The translations under genes and the position numbers were made by a program. Shown one piece after another: positions 40,850 to 47,579 of a stretch of DNA of 64,000 nucleotides; the first letter of the stretch is position 1, and every line of letters starts with the position of its first letter. The DNA comes from Myxococcales bacterium. GTDB lineage: Bacteria; Myxococcota_A; Polyangia; Haliangiales; Haliangiaceae. The stretch covers positions 1-64,000 of the forward strand of contig WYBA01000101.1 of assembly GCA_011526095.1 (NCBI GenBank), given 5' to 3'. The notes under the pieces are model-generated. The model ran no database searches and was not told where the DNA came from. It saw nothing but the letters and a program-made list of their open reading frames with translations.

Positions 40850-42543
40850 CGAAACACTCCCTTCATCTCCTTCGCCCGCGTGAGGTGTCTCGCGCCGCGG
40901 TACTCCGACTTGGAGCGCTTCAGCGGCGGGCGGCCGAAGAAGCGATAGGCGACGTAGCTGGTGGCGTCCGCGACGTGCGCGAACGGCGACCGCGAGTAGG
41001 GAGCCCCGTTCCGGATCTCCCACTTCCGCAGCGCCTCGGCGGTGCGAACGCAGTGCCGGGCGACGAACATCCGCCGCCGGCCGCTCGCCGCCTTCAGGCG
41101 GGCGTTGGTGACCTTGCAGCGCTCGATCCGGTCCGGGTTGCGGTTGCTCTCGCTCTGCGGCCGGTGGAGCTCGCTCCATCGGCGCGCGCGGAACACCCGA
41201 TCCGAGGTGCGCCCGCGGCTGTGCGCGCCGTCCTGCCACCAGGCGGACGCATCGAGCACGCCCGCGCAGTGGACCGGCGACTCGGCGGCGTCGCCCTCCT
41301 CGCGCCACCCGCGATATCCCTCCTCGAGGCGACGCGTCGGCGTCCAGCGCCCGAGGCGCTCGAGCTCGTCGAGCAGGTCCTGCTCGTCGGCCCGCTCGGC
41401 GACGACCTCGTCGACGATCCAGAGCAGTGGCTCTCGCTCGACGTCGGCGGGGTCGACGAAGAACTTGCAGACGATGCCGACCATCGCGGGCGTCTGCTGG
41501 AAGTCGAGGCCGACGACGTAGCCGGCGGCACGTCCGAGCTCGCGCTTGGTGACGTCGGCCGTGACGTCGATGAAGTCGAGCGGAGGGTCGCGCAGGCTGT
41601 CTCGGTCGCTCCACGCGTGGAAGACGACGTCGCCGATCGGCGTGAACAGGCCGAGGACCTCGCGCTGGTAGGTCTTCTCGTCCTCCTCCTTCGCGAGCGA
41701 CAGCAAGACGTCCTGGTCGATCCACGGGTTCCCCCTGGGATCGAAGTCGAACGCGACGGCGTCGATCGTGGCCGACGCCGCGCCGGTGTACTGGTCTTCC
41801 ACCCAACGCCCGATCGGGGAGTCCGGTGGGTTCGCCGCGATGAGCACCAGCCCGCCGGTGTCGAGCGCGCTGCGCAGCTTCGTGAAGGCGCTGCGGCTGT
41901 GCATCTGCCCCTCGTTGAGCAGCGCGAAGTCGACCTTGCCGGCCTTCAGCCGCCCCGCCCGCGCGCCCGACCGCAGGATGATCCGCGACCGGTTGGCGAG
42001 CCGGTACGTGATCACCTTGTTCGCGCCGCGCGCGCTGCGCGTGCGCCAGTCGACCGGGAGCAGCTCGAGCAGCGCCTGGTCGAGCTCGTCGCCCGTGTCC
42101 TCGGTCGGGCTCACCGCCCAGATCGTGGTGCCCGGGTTCATCACCGCGAACACCACCAGCGCGACCAGGGAGAGGTGCGTCTTCCCGCTCCGGCGGCCGC
42201 CGACGAGGAGCGCGGAGAAGACGCGATGGAAGCCGGACCAGTCGCCGGTCCCGTAGCGGCGGAACCAGTCGGCGAGCCAGCGCGCGGCCGCCTCCTGCCC
42301 GCGGTGCACGCGCAGGACGCGCGCTGTCCGCGCCTCCGCACCCGACCACGCCTTCTCGCGCCGGTCCCAGCGCCCGCCGACGAGCAGCAGCTCCTCCTCG
42401 TTCTCGGACCGCCATCGCCGGCTGCCGTCCGGCAAGCGATCGACGTCGGCGACCCGCAGGGAGACGCTGAGGTCGACGTACCGGCGGGTGTTGCCCGCCG
42501 TGTGGTCAGCGAGCAGGCCGACGGAGCGCCTTGCGCGTCCCAT
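40846..42543 (-). CDS. terL: Phage terminase large subunit
   Basis: 565 aa from the ATG at 42543, overlapping the preceding gene by 38 bp. Walker A is LLVGGRRSGKTHLSL; Walker B-like KVDFALLNEGQMHS; a coupling motif LVLIAANPPDSP follows. The RNase-H-like nuclease part shows YVVGLDFQQTPAM (first Asp), LLWIVDEVVAE, and a last acidic residue in FAHVADATSYVAYRFFG. This is the motor/nuclease that packages DNA into procapsids. Its presence without visible portal or capsid genes is a central oddity of the element. Confidence 0.85.
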   Translation of the reverse strand: MGRARRSVGLLADHTAGNTRRYVDLSVSLRVADVDRLPDGSRRWRSENEEELLLVGGRWDRREKAWSGAEARTARVLRVHRGQEAAARWLADWFRRYGTGDWSGFHRVFSALLVGGRRSGKTHLSLVALVVFAVMNPGTTIWAVSPTEDTGDELDQALLELLPVDWRTRSARGANKVITYRLANRSRIILRSGARAGRLKAGKVDFALLNEGQMHSRSAFTKLRSALDTGGLVLIAANPPDSPIGRWVEDQYTGAASATIDAVAFDFDPRGNPWIDQDVLLSLAKEEDEKTYQREVLGLFTPIGDVVFHAWSDRDSLRDPPLDFIDVTADVTKRELGRAAGYVVGLDFQQTPAMVGIVCKFFVDPADVEREPLLWIVDEVVAERADEQDLLDELERLGRWTPTRRLEEGYRGWREEGDAAESPVHCAGVLDASAWWQDGAHSRGRTSDRVFRARRWSELHRPQSESNRNPDRIERCKVTNARLKAASGRRRMFVARHCVRTAEALRKWEIRNGAPYSRSPFAHVADATSYVAYRFFGRPPLKRSKSEYRGARHLTRAKEMKGVFR

Positions 42544-42931
42544 CGTTCACCTCTTCCACGCTGGGGCCCACCTCGGCCTCGTCGCTCAGCGCCTCCTCGG
42601 CGCGGCGCACGAGCGCCTCGGCGTGCTGGATCACATCGAGCGGCGCGACCGATGCCGAGCACCGCGCGTCGGCGCGAAACGCCTCGTTGAGCTCCTTGGA
42701 GATCTTGCCCTGCAGCCGCAACCACGCGACGCGCGCGACGCCGGCGGCCCACCACTTCATGAGCTTCAGCGGATCGTCGTAGGGCGGCTCGCCGAAGAGC
42801 GCGAGCAGATCGGCGTCGAGGCGCCCGCGCGGTCGCCCGCCCTTCCGCTTCTGGCTCGCCGCATCCCGCGCCGCGCGCGGCGGCGCGGCGGGCGACGAAG
42901 ACGCGGCGCCGCGGCGCGGGCGCGGCCTCAC
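42506..42931 (-). CDS. Small protein before terminase, possible small subunit
   Basis: 141 aa from the GTG at 42931 (GTGA overlap). A basic N-terminus with an AT-hook-like KGGRPRGR is followed by DADLLALFGEPPYDDPLKLMKWWAAGVARVAWLRLQGKISKELNE, then an acidic tail (ALSDEAEVGPSVEEV). Position and a DNA-binding-like start fit a terminase small subunit, but no signature is recognised. Confidence 0.5.
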   Translation of the reverse strand: MRPRPRRGAASSSPAAPPRAARDAASQKRKGGRPRGRLDADLLALFGEPPYDDPLKLMKWWAAGVARVAWLRLQGKISKELNEAFRADARCSASVAPLDVIQHAEALVRRAEEALSDEAEVGPSVEEVNDGTRKALRRPAR

Positions 42932-43710
42932 GGGTAGCCGCCGTTCTCGTCGCGGATCGCGGCGGGCGGCGAGGTTTCAGCCCGATTCGGGGATCGCGTC
43001 CGGCGTGTGTTCAGAGCCGGGGTGCTGTCCCTTTTGCCCGCAGGACTTTCAGCGTTTTCGCGCACTTGCACGCCGCCGGCGCCGCGACGTGATTCCGCGT
43101 GCTTGCGCGCGTGGATCCTGGTGCCGTCCGCGAGCGCGACACCGCGCGCGCGAGCCGCGGCGGCGGCGCGGCGAACCTGTCCCCTCGCCTTCCGAGCGCT
43201 GACGCCGAGGACGATCGGCAGCGCCGCCGCCGCCGGGCCGCCCGCGGCGACCACGAGCGAGCAGGTCTCCGGCATCGCGGCGATGCGCGCCACGACGAGC
43301 TCGGCGAGCTGCTCGAGCTCGGCGTCCGTGCGCGGCCGGAGCACGCGCGGTTGGGCGCGCTCACCCGCGACGCCATGGACGCGCAGTCCATCGCCTCGAC
43401 GCTCGTCGCGCATGACGTCGAGCGCGAGGTGGTGTCGGCACCCGACCCAGGGGCAGGGACCTTCAGCCCAGCCGTCGCGCTGGCAGTCGCCCCACGTGCG
43501 CGGACGCGGCATGGTCGCGTCGAGCGTGGCCGGAGAGATCGCCTCCGGCGCCACGGCGACCGCCGTGCCGCGTGCATCGACGGAACGCCCTTCCGCAGCG
43601 CTTGCACACCGACACCGCGACCGCCCCGCTGCATGGTCCGGCGATGGCGAGGGCGCAGGTAGACATGACTCGAAGTCCACCGCGTCGGCAGGCTCGGCGC
43701 AAGCCTTCAC
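42928..43710 (-). CDS. Putative phage sigma-like transcription regulator
   Basis: 260 aa from the GTG at 43710, which overlaps the preceding stop (GTGA); an internal ATG at 43512 gives a 194-aa form. The core PRPRTWGDCQRDGWAEGPCPWVGCRHHLALDV matches, from memory, a Cys/His-containing N-terminal region of sigma-like phage regulators. An HTH-like segment LPIVLGVSARKARGQVRRAAAAARARG (about 170-196) could be the DNA-binding part. A basic, unstructured C-terminus ends the protein. The first 65 residues are low-quality sequence, and another frame (43463-43666) reads more protein-like there, so the real start is uncertain. Confidence 0.5.
   Translation of the reverse strand: MKACAEPADAVDFESCLPAPSPSPDHAAGRSRCRCASAAEGRSVDARGTAVAVAPEAISPATLDATMPRPRTWGDCQRDGWAEGPCPWVGCRHHLALDVMRDERRGDGLRVHGVAGERAQPRVLRPRTDAELEQLAELVVARIAAMPETCSLVVAAGGPAAAALPIVLGVSARKARGQVRRAAAAARARGVALADGTRIHARKHAESRRGAGGVQVRENAESPAGKRDSTPALNTRRTRSPNRAETSPPAAIRDENGGYP
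43463..43666 (-). CDS. Possible overlapping small zinc-ribbon protein
   Basis: 67 aa from the ATG at 43666, in a different frame from the sigma-like gene on the same strand. It reads MSTCALAIAGPCSGAVAV, then CKRCGRAFRRCTRHGG: three Cys pairs or near-pairs plus His, as in a zinc ribbon. The tail after residue 36 is basic. If real, it would replace the first 65 residues of the long form of the sigma-like protein. Confidence 0.35.
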   Translation of the reverse strand: MSTCALAIAGPCSGAVAVSVCKRCGRAFRRCTRHGGRRGAGGDLSGHARRDHAASAHVGRLPARRLG

Positions 43711-44636
43711 GCGGCACCGCCCCCGCGCTCGGCGTCCTCGCCATCCACGCGCACCACGCGCAGCTCGGCGCGACGAGGACCGCGGAGCAGCTCGACGAGA
43801 CGATCACCGGCGCCGGTCGGCGGCCGTCCGCTGGCGACCTCCGTGTCGAGCACGGCCAGCGCCTTGCGCAGTGTCGCGCCGTCGCCGTTGGATACCTCGA
43901 GCGCCTCCGCGAGCGCGTGCATGATCCCGCCCGACTCGAGCCCTGGGATGGCACACCGCCACGACACAGCGCGCACGAGCAGCGCCTCGCGGGCTGCGTC
44001 GGCAAGCTCCGCGCGCGCACGCGCGCGTTCTGAGATCTGATCAGGGTCAGGAAGAGGAAGAGGAAGAGGAAGAGGGGCTGGCGGCTTGCTGGCCGCGTGG
44101 CTGGTAACGGGCCAGCCACGCGGCTGGTCCGTTGCTGGCGGTGCGGCTGTCGACCCTCCAGCCACGTGGCTGGTCGTCTGCTGGTCACGCCGCGATCGGA
44201 GGCGGCCGCCCGCATCCCGCTCGGCGCCTGCGGCGCGCGCCTGCCCTGCCCGCGTCGACCGAGCCGCGAGCTTGCCGTACCACTCGATCGCACCAACGGC
44301 GGGGAGTACCCGGAGCACGATCTCGCCGTCCGCGACCGGGGCGACGCGAGCGCCGATCGCAGCGGCCCACTCGGTCGCCTCGTGATGGTCAGCGATCTCG
44401 GCCAGGCCAACCGCGACGAGGTGGTCGGCGGCGGCATCGTCACGCAGGAGCGCCGCGAGTTCGGCGCGCGTGGCGGTGTGGCGCTGCGCGCTGGTGAGGT
44501 GGTGTAGCAAGCGGGCCAGGGCGCCGGCCGTGTGCTCCGGTGCGGCGTGGCCGAGACGAGCGCGAAGGAGCTCGATCTCGACTGCTGCCCCCGTGATCCA
44601 CGACGAGGGCACGTCGATCACCTTGGGCCCGGCCAC
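43707..44636 (-). CDS. Probable replication protein carrying an internal iteron array
   Basis: 309 aa from the GTG at 44636 (TAGTG overlap with the gene upstream). The N-terminus looks like a small winged-helix domain: ARLLHHLTSAQRHTATRAELAALL, AADHLVAVGLAEIADHH, IVLRVLPAVGAIEWYGKL. A Pro/Leu linker (APLPLPLPLPDPDQ) follows a TSHVAGG/TSHAASK stretch that is encoded by five 23-bp DNA iterons. The C-terminal domain is helical (AREALLVRAVSWRCAIPGLES, GATLRKALAVLDTEVASGRPP). A DNA-binding N-terminus, central repeats and helical C-terminus mirror the layout of lambda O with its origin, so I infer a replication initiator. No sequence homology to O is claimed. Confidence 0.5.
   Translation of the reverse strand: MAGPKVIDVPSSWITGAAVEIELLRARLGHAAPEHTAGALARLLHHLTSAQRHTATRAELAALLRDDAAADHLVAVGLAEIADHHEATEWAAAIGARVAPVADGEIVLRVLPAVGAIEWYGKLAARSTRAGQARAAGAERDAGGRLRSRRDQQTTSHVAGGSTAAPPATDQPRGWPVTSHAASKPPAPLPLPLPLPDPDQISERARARAELADAAREALLVRAVSWRCAIPGLESGGIMHALAEALEVSNGDGATLRKALAVLDTEVASGRPPTGAGDRLVELLRGPRRAELRVVRVDGEDAERGGGAA
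44074..44188. repeat. Five 23-bp iterons, probable replication origin
   Basis: Units start at 44074, 44097, 44120, 44143 and 44166, each opening with G(T/C/G)GGCTG(G/T)(T/C): GGGGCTGGC, GTGGCTGGT, GCGGCTGGT, GCGGCTGTC, GTGGCTGGT. Units 2 and 4 end in CCAGCCAC, so adjoining units form palindromes (CCAGCCACGTGGCTGG, 44158-44173). The period 23 is not a multiple of three, so coding pressure does not explain it. A purine tract (GAAGAG repeats, 44050-44077) adjoins. Confidence 0.8.
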
Positions 44637-45016
44637 TACGATTGCCCTCCGGTCGGAAGGAGAGCCTCGAGCAGCCAGCGCTCCATTCGCGCGGCGGTCG
44701 CGACGTCGACCGCGCGCAGCTCGGCCTGAGCGTCGAGCAGCTCGACGACGGCCGTCGCGACGCGATGCGACTGCGGCGACGGCCGGGCGGCCGGCAAGCG
44801 GAACAGGTCTAGCGTGCTGATCGCGGCACGCGCTGCCGCAGTTGGCGCACGTGTACCGAAGCGCGCCGCGAGCGCCGCGACCAGGTCGACGACCACCGCG
44901 CGGTCCTCGGCGCCCAGGTCGCGGATCTCACCGGCGAGCTCCGCGACCAGTCCGAACGCCCACTCCAGCGGGGGCGTCGGATCGGCGCGAAGGGCGCGGC
45001 GACGGCGGCTGGTCAT
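44636..45016 (-). CDS. Hypothetical element protein
   Basis: 126 aa from the ATG at 45016, overlapping a 21-codon mini-ORF (ATGA). After a basic start (TSRRRRALRADPTPPLEW) it is helical: AFGLVAELAGEIRDLGAEDRAVVVDLVAALAARFG, STLDLFRLPAARPSPQSHRVATAVVELLDAQAELRAVD. No family recognised. It directly precedes the replication-type gene. Confidence 0.55.
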   Translation of the reverse strand: MTSRRRRALRADPTPPLEWAFGLVAELAGEIRDLGAEDRAVVVDLVAALAARFGTRAPTAAARAAISTLDLFRLPAARPSPQSHRVATAVVELLDAQAELRAVDVATAARMERWLLEALLPTGGQS

Positions 45017-45078
45017 GCGCGACCTCGGAGCGCGGGGCCGGCGACGACGGCGAGCGCCGCGGAGGCGCGCGGCGTCAC
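45013..45078 (-). CDS. 21-aa mini-ORF in the coupled chain
   Basis: GTG at 45078 overlaps the HTH gene stop (GTGA), and its TGA overlaps the next ATG (ATGA). The peptide starts VTPRASAALAVVAGPALRG and is mildly hydrophobic. It has exactly the junction pattern of the 17-codon ORF at 33032-33085. Confidence 0.35.
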   Translation of the reverse strand: MTPRASAALAVVAGPALRGRA

Positions 45079-45380
45079 CGCGCACCTCGAGCTGCGTCGC
45101 GGATGCGCGTGATCGCGCTCTCGCGGCTCGACGCCGGCGCGCGATCGCGTGCATGACTCTGAGTCGCGGCGCTCGGCGTCGCCGTGTCGCCGGCGGCGAG
45201 CGGCTCTCCGGCGAGCCAACGGTCGACGTCGGCGAGCGCGTAGACACGCGTCCGGCCGCGGCGACCGCTCGGCGGAACGTGGCGATAGATCGTCCAGCGG
45301 CTCACGCCGCCGTAGCGAGCGGCCATGGCGGCCGTCATGTGCGCCGGCCAGGGCCGCACGGGCTGCACGGGTCTGCTCAT
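45075..45380 (-). CDS. Helix-turn-helix protein at the element's right end
   Basis: 101 aa from the ATG at 45380; an in-frame GTG at 45413 is the alternative. HMTAAMAARYGGVSRWTIYRHVPPSGRRGRTRVYALADVDRWLAGEP is an excisionase/MerR-type HTH with a wing and the 'DVDRWL' end typical of HTH_17. The C-terminus is Arg/Ala-rich. It may be an excisionase or early regulator for the leftward operon. A TAATAA at 45437-45442 could be a -10 for this start (weak). Confidence 0.7.
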   Translation of the reverse strand: MSRPVQPVRPWPAHMTAAMAARYGGVSRWTIYRHVPPSGRRGRTRVYALADVDRWLAGEPLAAGDTATPSAATQSHARDRAPASSRESAITRIRDAARGAR

Positions 45381-45451
45381 GTTGGCCACGTTGCCGGGGC
45401 CCCCATCGCTCACCTATGGGTGCGACGTGGCAGGTCGTTATTACGCTGCGA

Positions 45452-46306
45452 TCAGGCTGCCTTGCGTCGCGAGATCTCGCCCCAGCCAGTGTTGCGCAGG
45501 CGTCTCCAGCGCTCTACGGCGACACGAGCGAGCGCATCGGCGTCTAGAACGCTTTTGGGCCACACGCTGTCGAGCGCCTCGGCGAGGGCGCCCCTTGTCG
45601 CGGCAGCTACTACCGACAACCGAGCGGCCTCGAGCACGGCGCCGATCTCATGATCGGCGAGCCACGCGCGCGCGGTCGAGATCCACCACGCCTCGATCGT
45701 ACGGAGCGGCGCTCGGCCGTAGCCCGCACGCAGCGCGAGGGCGCCGCGCAGCGCAAGCAGTCGCGTCCACGCCAGGCGACGAAGCCCGGCCTCGGTCAGG
45801 ACGAGTCGCACGTCGCGGGGGCGAGTGCGGGCCGCGGTCGGCTGTTGCTCGCTCCAGTCCGCGCGACTCCAACCGGCCAGATTGATCGCCGCGAACCACG
45901 CGGCCTCGGCCAGAACGTGCCCATCCTGCGGAGCCATCGCGGCGACGACCTGCTCGACCAGATCGCCTGTGCACTCGATCCCGGCCTTCTCGATCACTTC
46001 CTGCGCCACGTGGCGGTCGTCTAGTAGCGGCCCGAGCGCGTCGAGCTCGCGGACCGTGAGCCCCGCCGCGCCGGGCTCGCCGAGCGCGTCGAGCCCGCGG
46101 CGAGACGGCACACGGTGCCGGTCGCGGCGATGATCGGCCTGGCGTTCACGTTCACGGCGAAGCATCCCGGCCAGCTCCGCCAGGCCATCGAGAGCGACCG
46201 CACGCCGGTTCGAGCCGGGGCCACCGAAGAACAGTCGCCCGTGTCGCCGGGCGTTCCATCCATCGTCGAATGGCGCGCCCGTATGGGCGCGCGTCTGCCT
46301 CTCCAC
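45452..46306 (-). CDS. Hypothetical element protein nearest attR
   Basis: 284 aa from a GTG at 46306; the first 80 residues are Arg-rich and the start is uncertain. The better part is residues 85-284: LTVRELDALGPLLDDRHVAQEVIEKAGIEC, AEAAWFAAINLAGWSRADW, VRLVLTEAGLRRLAWTRLLALRGALALRAG, HEIGAVLEAARLSVVAAATRGALAEALDSVW. Helical and soluble; no family recognised. It is the first gene of the leftward transcription unit, the usual place for an accessory or control gene. Confidence 0.45.
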   Translation of the reverse strand: MERQTRAHTGAPFDDGWNARRHGRLFFGGPGSNRRAVALDGLAELAGMLRRERERQADHRRDRHRVPSRRGLDALGEPGAAGLTVRELDALGPLLDDRHVAQEVIEKAGIECTGDLVEQVVAAMAPQDGHVLAEAAWFAAINLAGWSRADWSEQQPTAARTRPRDVRLVLTEAGLRRLAWTRLLALRGALALRAGYGRAPLRTIEAWWISTARAWLADHEIGAVLEAARLSVVAAATRGALAEALDSVWPKSVLDADALARVAVERWRRLRNTGWGEISRRKAA

Positions 46307-46471
46307 AGGCCGTGCTCCGTTCGGCGCTCCGGTGATGAAGACCGGGCGGGCCGCCGGAGCAGGCGGCCGCGAGCAGGTGATCAGCCAGCTCGTTGCCCGG
46401 TCTCAGGACGCTACTCGGCCGGTACGACACCGCCCCTCGGCAACCCGATCGTCAGTCGAGAACAGCGAGGT

Positions 46472-46492
46472 CGCACCCCACTCGCACCCCAC
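46472..46492 (+). promoter_or_regulatory. Right arm-type sites: two CGCACCCCAC copies
   Basis: CGCACCCCAC at 46472-46481 and 46483-46492, 72 bp inside attR and matching the pair inside attL. The remainder of 46307-46564 holds no gene I accept; short frames on both strands there look random. Confidence 0.6.
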
Positions 46493-46564
46493 TGACGAGC
46501 ACCAGCGCGCTACGGGGCGCTCGGCCAACGGCGCGAACCCCGTGACCGCACGAGGCCGTGGACG

Positions 46565-46611
46565 CCTTCACACGGTGAAAGTCGTAGGTTCGATCCCTAC
46601 AGCGCCCACGA
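46565..46611 (+). repeat. attR: 47-bp direct repeat (tRNA-Val 3' half)
   Basis: Identical to 30789-30835. Only the anticodon-arm-to-acceptor part of tRNA-Val is present, without promoter or 5' half, so it is the displaced original 3' end and not a second tRNA gene. Confidence 0.95.
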
Positions 46612-46640
46612 GCTTCCACCCACGACGGCCCACGAAACGA

Positions 46641-46670
46641 CGAAGGCTCGCGCAGACGCGCGAGCCTTCG
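46641..46670 (+). terminator. Stem-loop, probable original tRNA-Val terminator
   Basis: A perfect 13-bp inverted repeat, CGAAGGCTCGCGC / GCGCGAGCCTTCG, with a 4-nt AGAC loop, lies 30 bp past attR. In the uninserted chromosome it would sit just after the tRNA. The element now separates the two by 15.8 kb. Confidence 0.75.
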
Positions 46671-46714
46671 CTGCTTTCGGCGGCCCCCGCCGGCCTGCCC
46701 CGTCGTCGCCGGCG

Positions 46715-47545
46715 CTAGTCCTTGAAGTACTTATGGATGAGCGTGTTGTTCGGCCCGCGGGCGAACACGTCGATCCGCTCGTCTCCCCAGGACACGGCCG
46801 TCGGCTGCTCGATGAGCTGACCGCCCTGGCTCTCCCAGCCGCTCCAGCTCGAGCCGTTGTAGTACCGGTGCCACAGCGCGTGGTCCGGTCCCTTGACGAA
46901 CACGTCGAGGCGGCCCTTGCCCCACGAGCACACCGTCGGCGCGGACGTCAGCACGCCGCCGAGGTCCTCCCACTGCTTCCAGCCGTCGTCGAACCACTTG
47001 TGCCAGAGCGTGTTGTTCTGGCCGCGCGCGAAGATGTCGATGCGGCGGTTGCCCCACGAGACGGCCGCGGGCGCGTCGACGATCGGCCCGGCCATCGGGG
47101 CGCCCTGGCTCTCCCACCCCTTCCACCCGTCGTCGAACCGCAGGTGCCACAGGTGCCCCTCGGGGCCGCGCGCGAAGATGTCGAGCCGGCGCGGGCCCCA
47201 CGACGCCACGCTCACCGGTGAGGTGATCACGGCGCCGGGCTTGTCCTCCCACGCGCTCCAGCTCTTGCCGTTCCAGTAGCGGTGGCAGAGCGAGTTGTTG
47301 GCCATGCGGATGAACGTGTCGATGCGGTCGTCGCCCCACGACACCGCGGCCGGCTGATCGGCGAGCTGGCCGTGCATCGGGTGGCCGAGGCTCTCCCAGC
47401 CCTTCCAGTCCTTGTCGAACCAGATGTGCCACATCGCGCCGTCGGGGCCGCGGGCGAACACGTCGAGACGCTTCTTGCCGAACGAGGACACCGCGGGCGC
47501 CGTCGTGAGGACGCCGCCAAGATCTTCCCAGCTGGACCAGCCCAT
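46715..47545 (-). CDS. PLL-like (DUF346) beta-propeller lectin
   Basis: 276 aa with no signal peptide. It has six repeats of about 45 residues with the pattern W-x-x-W-E-x-L-G-G ... P-A-x-V-S-W-G-x-x-R-(L/I)-D-V-F-A-R-G-P-x-x-x-L-W-H-x-W-F. The repeat cores are RLDVFARGPDGAMWHIWF, RIDTFIRMANNSLCHRYW, RLDIFARGPEGHLWHLRF, RIDIFARGQNNTLWHKWF, RLDVFVKGPDHALWHRYY and RIDVFARGPNNTLIHKYF. This is the family of Photorhabdus PLL fucose-binding lectins, which are seven-bladed; six visible units here may close differently. It probably binds fucosylated or methylated glycans. First host gene beyond attR. Confidence 0.85.
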   Translation of the reverse strand: MGWSSWEDLGGVLTTAPAVSSFGKKRLDVFARGPDGAMWHIWFDKDWKGWESLGHPMHGQLADQPAAVSWGDDRIDTFIRMANNSLCHRYWNGKSWSAWEDKPGAVITSPVSVASWGPRRLDIFARGPEGHLWHLRFDDGWKGWESQGAPMAGPIVDAPAAVSWGNRRIDIFARGQNNTLWHKWFDDGWKQWEDLGGVLTSAPTVCSWGKGRLDVFVKGPDHALWHRYYNGSSWSGWESQGGQLIEQPTAVSWGDERIDVFARGPNNTLIHKYFKD

Positions 47546-47579
47546 AGTGCTCCTGGTGGTGTTGCGTGGCCGCCGCGCG

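Larger units (their letters stand above)
30789..46611. mobile_element. Integrated phage-like element (15.8 kb) in tRNA-Val(CAC)
   Basis: The boundaries are perfect 47-bp direct repeats of the tRNA 3' half. Inside are a tyrosine integrase next to the left end, an HTH and a replication-type protein at the right, large terminase, a DNA methyltransferase, a tape-measure protein and several unknown genes. Nearly all are on the minus strand and joined by short overlaps. Portal, maturation protease, major capsid, baseplate, lysis and repressor genes are not recognisable. It could be a prophage that lost its head module, or a satellite that borrows one. Confidence 0.9.

Noticed and set aside
46115..46495. 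Plus- and minus-strand ORFs of about 90-126 codons near attR
   Set aside because: Overlap one another and the 45452-46306 gene; compositions look random and no start signal is evident.
46565..46611. A second tRNA-Val gene
   Set aside because: Only the 3' half is present and there is no promoter; it is attR.
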